DNA of 64,000 nucleotides from Knoxdaviesia capensis (lineage: Eukaryota > Ascomycota > Sordariomycetes > Microascales > Gondwanamycetaceae). Location: the NCBI GenBank assembly GCA_001510575.1, contig LNGK01000017.1, positions 413,564 through 477,563 on the forward strand, read 5' to 3'. Shown piece by piece: positions 35,970 through 43,948 of this stretch. Position 1 is the first letter of the stretch. Each line of letters starts with the position of its first letter. The notes under the pieces were generated by a model, which searched no databases, was not told where the DNA came from, and saw only the letters and a list, made by a program, of their open reading frames with translations. Made by a program: the position numbers and the translations under genes.

Positions 35970-37683
35970 GGCTAAGGGTTATGAGAGATTGAACAGGACT
36001 GGAGAAAGAAAAGGGATGGAGGGGGAAGCTCCACGGCGAGAGAGCCCGTTGAGGTTCGAGATAGCTAAAAATATGTTTAGCTGGAGGTGTTTGGTGATGT
36101 TGAAAGAATTCAAGATTTTACCGATATATTTTTTTTTTTTGGCGGGGCAGAGCTTGGTACCACCTTTAGATAAGATAAAAGATTTACACAGGAGAGATTA
36201 GCTCGGATTTTCAGTATTGGCACATGGTTGGCTAGTTTGGCACCCCCAATTGATTTCCCAAGCGCGTACAGTGTACCGTACAGTTCATCTACGGTACGGC
36301 GGTAATCGACGCATATCGTGAAGATGAGCGCGCGTGCGGTCTCGGCTTCTAAGCGTAACACAAAATGACATACCTCATTCAAAGGGTTCCATCTTTTCTT
36401 CTTCTTTTTTTGATGGAGAACGCCTTACGAAAGTTACGTCAAGCCAGCCTTTTTTTCTCCCCTTTGGCCCAGTTCTAGAACTTGTTCCATGGGCTGATTT
36501 GACAGCAGACTTTGATATGCTGTTTTGTGACACTGTACGGCAGCAACACGAGCATGTGGAATGTTCGCGATTACCAGCTGGAGACAGTTGGAATGTTGGT
36601 TTGCCGGCCAGATCTGACACTGGCAGTCAAGCAACCCGCAGGATTGCAGGCTAAAAAACGTGCTCAATAGAGACTTGCAGCTGGCGCCGGCTGGCACGGC
36701 ACGCCGTCAAATTGAGCCATTCAGATGCCGCATCTACCAATCTCCAAATCCCAACAATCTCCAGCAAGGGAATCTAGAATCACGAAGCACAGGAAGCAAA
36801 TAAAAACCAAGCACCACGGAACTGCACGGAAAGTCGAACCGGTTTCTCATCGTCAGGTGGCAAAGCGACGTCGTTCTGCTTTTGTCCAGATGCTTTTTTT
36901 GGCACGCCACAAAGATCCACTGGGACATGCCACAGTCGTTCGTCTGGGGTCTGAGGAGGACGTACCGGGCCAAATGAATGCGTACATGTCACTTACATAG
37001 ACTGTCTACATACTTTCACTCGTGCACCTCTTCCATGTCGTCTCCAATCATCGCGCACCGCTTCCCTAATCAGCTTATTTTCTCCGATTATATCCAGTTT
37101 TCATCGCGCTGCTATGCAATCTTCAGAGTCATTTTCTTTTCATTCCTCTTATTCCGTGGCACGCAGCCTTTTTTCTCGTTTTTTTTTGTTTCCTTTTTAT
37201 AGACCCGCAATTGGCCTTTGGGGGGGCTTTAACACTGTTACATTGACGAAGGTTCTGCAGCCGGTTTTGACGGGAACACTCGAAACGACAGTATCATTTT
37301 CCATATATATACGACTGCATCATCGTCCTTCAGTGTGTTCTCAGTATCTGTTCAAGATTTTCGTCATTTTCTCTTTTCATTCTTCATTCCTCCTACTACC
37401 CGCATCCAGAATCTCTCGATCTCCCTGTTTTCCCCTTTTTTTCCGTCTCGGGTTCTGTAACCCTTCTTCTAATCACTGTTGCTCTACGTTGATATAAGCT
37501 CTATAACCTCGGCAATCATTGGTCTTCAAGCTGTTGTTTGCCTTCCCCAACAAATTTTAGTGGTACTTGGGGTACTTCTTCCACATAAACTGCAAAACTT
37601 TGATTCTCTCTCTATCTTCCCCTCCAATCTCATCCTTATCTCTATCTCCCTCTCTCCTTCTTTCTTCAATATCCACCGTAGCC
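35970..37683. promoter_or_regulatory. Divergent promoter region between ELP1 and the DUF3984 gene
   Basis: About 1.7 kb separates the two start codons. The segment 37,200-37,683 is T/C-rich and probably the leader of the DUF3984 gene. About 300 bp upstream of the ELP1 ATG lies an inverted repeat, GTACCGTA (36273-36280) and TACGGTAC (36290-36297), with a nine-base loop. No other gene is seen. Confidence 0.5.
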
Positions 37684-38925
37684 ATGGATGAGTTATACAA
37701 TCAGTATTCGCACGCCGCGCGCCGGAAGAACCGTTCCACTACCAGTTTACCCTACGTCGGCATGGCTCCCCTGTCGTCGCGTCTCCCACTGCGGGACGCC
37801 GACGACTTTGCCGATCTGGATCCCGCCCTCTCCGCCGACTCCCGCCCGGCTGCTCCGCGTATGCAGTCGCTTCACGGCCGTGCCGGAGTGGCCGCCGGCA
37901 CTTCCTCTCCGTCGTCACGCGGCCGCCAGATGCCCATCGCCAAGAGCAAGTCGGCAAGCCACCTCGCCATCCTCAAACTGGACAAGGCCGCCTCTGCCGA
38001 TGCCGCGTCGTCGGCGTCTCTGTCGCACGGCAGCCACCACCAACACCACCGCCACTACAACGCCAACCGCCTGCGGCCGCTCTCGGCAAACGACCCGGCC
38101 GACAGCGACTGGCTGCTGCGCGCCAGCGACGTGCTGAGCTCCGAAGCCCGCGAGTACAAGGGCCAGGCATGGCTGGTGTCCCGTGCCAGCTCGACCAGCC
38201 TGACCGGCTTCCGCGGTGCCGATGACGAGCGGTTGGCTCAGGCCACGCGAGACCGCGAGAAGGCCGCGTCGCTCCGGGCCTCTAGCCGCCGTGGCAGCGC
38301 CATCAACTTGCACAGCGGCGGCAGCGGGAGTGGCAGCGGTGCCAGCAGCGCCTCGTCTCCTGCGAGCAGCCGTCGTCCTAGCCGCTCGCACAGCATGGTC
38401 GGCCTCCCCGCCGCCACCGCCGGCACTCGAACACCGGGTGGGCCGTTCGCTACTTTCTACTCTGGCGGTGACGGCACCCCTGCCACTCCCGGTGTCCTGG
38501 TGGATCTGGATGGTATTGCCGGCCCCGATTTCGTCAATCTTGACGAGGACTGGGAGGACTCCATCCGCTCCGCTCATGGAGGAAACACTGCTGCTGCTGA
38601 TGACGAGGTGGCTGTGCGTCGTCTTGTGCGCCGTGGTGCATCGGAGTCGGGCGGTTGGGTCGGCTCGCTTCTGGGCTGGAACCTGTTTGCCCTACCCGAG
38701 AACGATGGCAACGCGTCCGCTGACAGCGAGGACGAGCAGGAAGAGGGCACCAGCATGCCTTCAGCTACCGACGACGATGATGCCGCCGCGTCTCATGTTG
38801 ACCAACGGCCATTCGAGGGCGTGTCAACTCTGGCTTCCGAGAAGCTCCCCGTGCCAGATGCTGAGGAGGGCGGCTGGAAGGATGCAGCCTGGCTGTTGAG
38901 TGTGGCCTCCAAGGTTATCCTCTAA
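37684..38925 (+). CDS. DUF3984-family fungal protein of unknown function
   Basis: Intron-less, 413 residues. I recognise the conserved N-terminal pattern of fungal DUF3984 proteins: an RRKNRSTTSLPYVGMAPLSS start, a KSKSASHL box near residue 87, and the core SDWLLRASDVLSSEAREYKG with GQAWLVSRASSTSL at residues 141-173. The remainder is low-complexity: Ser/Gly-rich linker (200-245), then acidic segments (345-372). There is no signal peptide or membrane span. The Arg/Ser-rich stretches suggest phosphorylation, but that is inference. Another short conserved-looking block (GGWVGSLLGWNLFALP) lies at 323-338 and a Trp-containing C-terminus follows. The start at 37684 is preferred because the upstream extension of the frame is hydrophobic CT-repeat leader. 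No biochemical role is known to me. Confidence 0.85.
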   Translation: MDELYNQYSHAARRKNRSTTSLPYVGMAPLSSRLPLRDADDFADLDPALSADSRPAAPRMQSLHGRAGVAAGTSSPSSRGRQMPIAKSKSASHLAILKLDKAASADAASSASLSHGSHHQHHRHYNANRLRPLSANDPADSDWLLRASDVLSSEAREYKGQAWLVSRASSTSLTGFRGADDERLAQATRDREKAASLRASSRRGSAINLHSGGSGSGSGASSASSPASSRRPSRSHSMVGLPAATAGTRTPGGPFATFYSGGDGTPATPGVLVDLDGIAGPDFVNLDEDWEDSIRSAHGGNTAAADDEVAVRRLVRRGASESGGWVGSLLGWNLFALPENDGNASADSEDEQEEGTSMPSATDDDDAAASHVDQRPFEGVSTLASEKLPVPDAEEGGWKDAAWLLSVASKVIL

Positions 38926-39463
38926 TGGCTAATCGAACTTGCAGCTTGTGGCGTCGGCGTCTATTCATCTGAACGGCCTATTCCTGTTCTAAGTTATAAC
39001 AATCTCGACACCAAATCGAATCTTGTTTATTTTTTTTCTTACATTTCTTTTTTCTCACTTGTTACTTCAATGTAACACTTTGCAAGCAATCTCTGGTATG
39101 GAACGGCAGGCGTATATTTGAAGCTTTTGGTTTTTGGAGAAACACTACATGTATGTAGTTAATACAATACACTTACTTCATGGAAACGAAATCCATATCC
39201 TTCTCGATCCCCCCCTATCCATACTCCCCTCATGCTTTGTGTGTAAGTCCCCCCTCTTGCTTCCTGTCCGCCCACCCCGCCTCCCGGAAGCTAGTCGGCC
39301 TCATAGCCCGGCACTTTCCCGATGACCCCCGCGTTCCCCGCACCTCCCGGAAGGATGACTGGCACCCCCGCTCATGCTCGAACATTCTTCAACCCCCCAT
39401 GCCCAACTTTTCACGGCATCCTTTATATAACAGAAAGCCTATGTATTTACTGCACGAGCAGAA
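38926..39463. other. 3' flank of the DUF3984 gene and lead-in to the tRNA-like array
   Basis: No gene is seen. The first few hundred bases are AT-rich and likely the 3' untranslated region. A TATATAA element at 39424 lies 40 nt before the first tRNA-like unit, matching the spacing in the other five units. Confidence 0.6.
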
Positions 39464-39640
39464 GGGAGAATGGTCCAACGGCTAAGACTATTCATCCAAG
39501 ATTCCCGTTCCTAAGTAGCCGCTTACCTATGACATGTTTCCTTACACCTACTCTTCCACCCAAGATACCTAGATCCTAAAGCTCACTCCTTTCTTCTCTT
39601 CTGGACGGACATATCCCGGGTTCGAGTCCCGGGTCTCCCA
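39464..39640 (+). pseudogene. tRNA-like unit 1 (damaged anticodon stem)
   Basis: First of six tandem units, 177 nt including an insert of about 104 nt. Acceptor GGGAGAA, D-arm, a perfect T-stem (CCGGG/CCCGG) with TTCGAGT loop, and TCTCCCA end are present. The D-stem has one mismatch (C13 with A22), and the anticodon stem (ATTCA against CGGAC) has two mismatches and a wobble. The 3'-side loop still reads TTCTGGA with U33 and anticodon CTG. A TATA element lies at 39424 and a T6 terminator at 39648-39653. It is likely decayed. Confidence 0.5.
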
Positions 39641-39896
39641 ATACTACTTTTTTCCTTCATTTTTTCCTTCATCTTTTTCATGGCACCCCTCTCTTATCTT
39701 CCTGCTCTTATTTTCAGATATTCATAGCCATACACTACATGTCCTCCGCCACTCCGCCCGCCACCCTGCCTCTACCCCTCCACCTCGCCTCCCCTCAATG
39801 TCCTTACCTCATCAACCCCTCTCCTTTAAACACCTCACTCTCGGAACACCCTATATAAATGACTTATCCCTTTCCTATTTTACCAGCAAATTCAAC

Positions 39897-40080
39897 GGGA
39901 GAATGGTCTAACGGTTAAGACGGTCCATCCAGAATTCCCGCTCCTAAGTACCCGCTTCCCTATGATTGTATCTATATACCTATTCTTCTATACGAAATAC
40001 CTAGGAAACTTACGAACACCTACAAGATACCTCACACTCTCTGGATGGACAGATCCCGGGTTCGAGTCCTGGGTCTCCCA
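39897..40080 (+). tRNA. tRNA-like unit 2 with 111-nt insert, apparent anticodon CTG
   Basis: The 184-nt unit folds as a tRNA once 39928-40038 is removed, leaving exactly 73 nt. Stems: D-stem GTCT/AGAC, anticodon stem GTCCA/TGGAC, T-stem CCGGG/CCTGG with one G-U pair. Canonical T8, A14, G18-G19, A21, T54-T55-C56 and A58 are all present, with a 5-nt variable loop. The loop CTCTGGA (40039-40045) gives U33 and anticodon CTG (Gln). The acceptor stem pairs six bases; 7-66 is A-G. The insert starts with TCCAGA, complementary to the anticodon loop, so an 11-bp helix forms with the anticodon stem. TATA lies at 39852 and a T5 terminator at 40089-40093. Whether it is charged, spliced or expressed is unknown. 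Confidence 0.65.
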
Positions 40081-40349
40081 ATACTACCTTTTTATATTTT
40101 CATTTTTTTCATCGATCGCCATTTACTTTTTATACACCAAACTTATGCCGTAACTCATTCTCATTCTCGTTCTCTCTCTCCCCTTTTCGTTTTCTCATAT
40201 ATATTCACTTCTGTCCCCTCTTCTCCTCTGCCACTGGCGCCACTCCTCCACCCACCAGCTGGTTACCTCATCCTCACCCTCCTAACCCCTCACACTCTTA
40301 TACCCTTATAAAGGAATTAGCCCTGTACCATTCTACTCGTACATTCAAC

Positions 40350-40532
40350 GGGAGAATGGTCTAGTGGTTAAGACGGTCCATCCAGAATTCCCGCTCCTAA
40401 GTACCCGCTTACCTATGATTGTATCCTTATACCTATTCTTCTATACTAAATACCTACAATCCTACGAAATACCTATAAGATACTTCACCTCTCTGGATGG
40501 ACAGATCCCAGGTTCGAGTCCTGGTTCTCCCA
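40350..40532 (+). tRNA. tRNA-like unit 3 with 110-nt insert; best-paired copy
   Basis: This unit has the most complete cloverleaf of the six. The acceptor stem is seven full pairs (GGGAGAA/TTCTCCC) because position 66 is T and not G. The T-stem is CCAGG/CCTGG with an A-U pair at 51-63, where other copies have G-U or G-C. The D-loop is AGTGGTTA, closer to common eukaryotic tRNAs. The anticodon stem GTCCA/TGGAC and loop CTCTGGA (anticodon CTG) are intact. TATA lies at 40306 and the T-run terminator at 40542-40546. If any copy is functional, this is the strongest candidate. Confidence 0.68.
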
Positions 40533-40687
40533 AATGCTACCTTTTTATTTTTTTTATTTTTTCCTGACATGAGATGTCCTCGTCGTCTTCCCCCTGCTTA
40601 CTTAACCTCCATATCTCCCCCTTTTCTTCCCACAAGTACCCTTTATAACCAACTTATCCCTATACCCTCCGCCTGCAAAATGGCAAT

Positions 40688-40875
40688 GGGAGAATGGTCT
40701 AACGGTCAAGACGGTTCATCCAGAACCCCGCTTCCTATGTACCCGCCAAACCTATTACTTGTATCTTTACACCTATTCTTCCCACCGAGATACCTATAAC
40801 CCACTTACAAAGCACCTACGAGATCCTCCACCTCTCTGGATGAACAGATCCCGGGTTCGAGTCCTGGGTCTCCCA
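40688..40875 (+). tRNA. tRNA-like unit 4 with 115-nt insert and a compensated stem
   Basis: This 188-nt unit has anticodon stem GTTCA (40714-40718) against TGAAC (40841-40845). Relative to the other copies both partners of pair 29-41 changed (C-G to T-A), which keeps the helix. The D-stem GTCT/AGAC, T-stem, TTCGAGT loop and CTCTGGA anticodon loop are intact; 7-66 is an A-G mismatch. TATA lies near 40643 and a T7 terminator at 40883-40889. Confidence 0.65.
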
Positions 40876-41123
40876 ATACAACTTTTTTTATTTTATTTTT
40901 ATTTCTATCTCACCTTTGCTTTTTCTTCTCTCTCATTCTCTTTCCACGTAATGGATTATCAATCTCTCCTTTCTCTTCTCCCTATCCCCTCATCTCCTCT
41001 ACCCCATGTTATCTAAGCTTCCCACCCATCACGCCCAAGCCCAACCTGCGTAGTGCCTTGTTAGCCGGGCGTGAATCACTTATAAGCAAGTTAAGCCTAT
41101 GCCATTTTATCGACAAATACATA

Positions 41124-41306
41124 GGGAGAATAGTCTAACGGTTAAGACGGTCCATACAGAATTCCGTTCCTAAGTTCCCGCTTACCTATAGCATGTATCT
41201 TTATACCTATTCTTCTATGCGAAATACCTAAAAACCTACGAAACACCTACAAGATACTTCACCTCTCTGGATGGACAGATCCCGGGTTCGAGTCCTGGGT
41301 CTCCCA
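41124..41306 (+). tRNA. tRNA-like unit 5 with 110-nt insert
   Basis: This 183-nt unit has D-stem GTCT/AGAC, anticodon stem GTCCA/TGGAC, T-stem CCGGG/CCTGG and anticodon loop CTCTGGA. The insert begins TACAGA, with one change that breaks a pair of the extended helix but not of the tRNA stem. Position 9 is A, giving a TAGTCTAACGG A-box. TATA lies at 41081 and a long T-run starts at 41315. Confidence 0.62.
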
Positions 41307-41493
41307 ATACTACCTTTTTTTTTTCTTTTTTTTTTCTATCTTACACATCTCGCCTCCCTCTCCCTCGTCTCCTCTACCCTCTATTATCTAGGCTCCCTTC
41401 TCGTCACACCTAAATCTATTTGGTGCCTCTGTTAGTCGGATGTGAATCACTTATAAATCAGTCAAGTCTCTACCATTCTATCGTCAATACATA

Positions 41494-41676
41494 GGGAGAA
41501 TGGTCCAACGGTCAAGACGGTCCATCCAGAATTCCGTTCCTAAGTTCCCGCTTACCTATAACATGTATCTTCATACCTAATGTTCTATACGAGATACCTA
41601 AAAGCCTACGAAACACCTACAAGATACTTCACCTCTCTAGATGGACAGACCCCGGGTTCTAGTCCTGGGTCTCCTA
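41494..41676 (+). pseudogene. tRNA-like unit 6, decaying; anticodon position reads CTA
   Basis: Last and most damaged unit. The T-loop has TTCTAGT (G57 lost, which also spoils the Pol III B-box), the acceptor end is TCTCCTA so pair 1-72 is G-T, and the D-stem has one mismatch. The anticodon loop reads CTCTAGA, so the anticodon position is CTA where other copies have CTG. The T-run directly downstream is only three bases; five T follow at 41698-41702. The TATA element at 41452 remains. Confidence 0.5.
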
Positions 41677-42108
41677 TATGCCACCCTTTCATTATTCTTT
41701 TTGTTCTCATTAGCAATAATCACATCTAGCACTTCCATCAATCTTTCGTTAGATAGTGTAACCTTCTCTTCTCTACCGATGCTCTTATTGCTCTCATCGC
41801 GCTATTGATACGTTTCATCTTATCCAGACAAGATTTAGAAGGTGCAGCTCGAATCATCACGGCAGGAAACGGAAATTTCCTTCGTATGAGAGGTTCCGAA
41901 AAATCTAAAAGCAATTTCAAATGAACGACGGAAACATAACTGCATGTATTATGGAGATTTATGGTCTCGATTTCGGTGACAGTTGAGTGTATCTCTTCGT
42001 GTGCCTGAAAGTTGACTCGAATGAAAGCACTTAGACACGAAAATCTTGCTAAATAGCTGTCTGGCGAGGCAAGACTTTTGCAGACTTGGAGAGGGGCCAT
42101 CGATAACC

Positions 42109-42190
42109 CCTCATGATTTGACTCACAGGCGGGAATATCGAATGGGCGGGGAGCATCTCCTCACGATTCGAGTCCCAGGAGGGGTATTGA
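42109..42190. repeat. Imperfect direct repeat, 50-bp spacing
   Basis: Two roughly 32-bp copies at 42109 and 42159 share CCTCA-GATT-GA-TC-CAGG-GGG with scattered differences. The second copy contains GATTCGAGTCCC, which resembles a Pol III B-box, but no cloverleaf surrounds it. Confidence 0.45.
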
Positions 42191-43917
42191 GGAGTCAAAG
42201 GCAGATACTGAGGTCCGGAGCGGTGGTTGGTTACTAATCAGCAAGATAAGGGCGCGATTCGGAGGTGTGGAGAAGCGAATGGAAGCCCGGGGTCAGAAGT
42301 CCCAATAACGGCAAGTGCGACTAGCGCACCTGTCAAGACTTATACGGCCAACCCCGCGTTGTGTAGCTTACCTCATATTCATGACTCGAAAAAGCCCAGA
42401 GTTCCCCTTCGTGAAGATCGGTTACAAACCATCAACATCCATTTCCAATCATGTACCGGCCGATTAGTGAACAGAGCCATGCCGAACCCCGGAGCAGGGC
42501 CCATGGGACCACGGACCTGGACTTGTTCGCAGCTCCGTCGGCCGAGACGCTGCCGAGCACTGGGAGTTTAGGTCTGAACCCTGAAGCTCTCGACAGGTTC
42601 CACTGTGAGGCATCAGCCAGACATTATGTTCATGAAGGTCGGTACTGAGTGGTGATAGCGCCGTGGCAAGTCTACGGCGTGTGTCTCCGGAGTAGCGGCC
42701 CCGCGTCAGGCGGCCGGGCGGTATCGTTATCGTGCTATATCGGGCTTTAGATTCGCTTTCCCGGGTATCTTATCAATCGGTGAATGATCTGAGGGCTAGA
42801 ACCTTCTCTATCTCGGTGGCGAGAGCTGATCTCCATAAAAAAGGGCATCTTGCTGCGGCTTGAAGGGACGTCAGGGGGGGCGTTCCACACCCTAAATCGG
42901 CTAATTCGACACATGGCGTCCAAACACAGCTCTCGCGGTTCTGTGATAAGATAATACAGATCTATCTTTAGACTTCTGAATCGATATCTTGAGTTTGAAA
43001 GCATTTCATGCCTCACCAATGCATTTGCCCCGCCAGTACGACAGATCAGGGTTAGAACGGTGACAACACCGACCTTGGCCATGGTGGAAATCGAGGCCGG
43101 GAATAATCCAATCCTAAGCCTAGAGAACGGAAACGACAGGAAATACCTGTCAGTTCAGTTTGCTGCAGCTGGCAATTGCGCGAGAAACCTGAAGCAAATT
43201 GTGAACATGTGGGCCCCCGGAGAATCCGGGTCCGGGGCCCGGCTCCACAAGCTCGGAGCACCGGAGCCGAAGTGCACCCGAGAAGAACGAGGGAAAAAAA
43301 ACAAGGGCTCACTTGTTTCGCAAAGCGCACCGTAAGATAACCAGAATATTTCTTTTTCGACGGGCATATTAGGCTATGTATATACATTGGTACATCGTTT
43401 GCCCACCCCGGTAGTTGCAGAAACCCGCCCCCAGTCTGTGTTTCTCTCCAGAGCCGTTACGTCACCGATCCTGAGATGAGGAGTTTGTGAGACAAGCCCC
43501 TTTGTTCCCCGTTCCCCGTCCCGTGGTCTCCGTGATTGTCGTCATTTCGTTTCTGCTGACAGATCAAACCAGTGCATTCTTGCGGCCGCTCCAGTGACAC
43601 TCTCTCCCTGTCTAAACAAGGAAACTAGTGCCAGACAAGGAGAAAGCTTAAAGCAAAAAGTGTTGAGCTGGGACACCAAGATACCGCTGTTATCGCCGTT
43701 TCTGGCGACCTGCTCTCTTATCCCCGCCTTTCGTCCCGCTCATTCCCTTCCAAACATACGCTCTGCATGTATGTTCATGTGCATGCTTATCTGTGTGAGT
43801 GTGGTCACGGTCAGTGTGTGGTCGAGGCTCTGACCACAGGTCTATGGGGTGCAGGGAGAGGGGAAATAGGGGCATTGTGTTCTCGGTCTGGATGGAACGC
43901 CCATTGAGTAGAATGCA

Positions 43918-43921
<4 letters not shown>

Positions 43922-43948
<27 letters not shown>
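43922..43948. repeat. (TG)n microsatellite
   Basis: About 27 bp of GT dinucleotides. Confidence 0.95.

Noticed and set aside
37915..38577. 220-codon antisense frame opposite the DUF3984 gene
   Set aside because: A shadow of the GC-rich codons of the real gene; Val/Ala/Gly/Arg-rich with no family resemblance.
39897..40080. Reading the units as tRNA-Leu(CAG) with a normal 37/38 intron
   Set aside because: That reading needs C or A at position 33 and a class I variable loop of 5 nt, while tRNA-Leu has a long variable arm. The 3'-side loop with U33 and CTG fits better.
42159..42190. Possible seventh tRNA-like relic with a GATTCGAGTCCC box
   Set aside because: No acceptor, D-arm or anticodon stem could be folded around it.
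42451..43335. Small plus-strand frames at 42451-42648 and 43060-43335
   Set aside because: They read like protein for short stretches, but no domain, homologue or splice join could be supported. The region may be old repeat debris.
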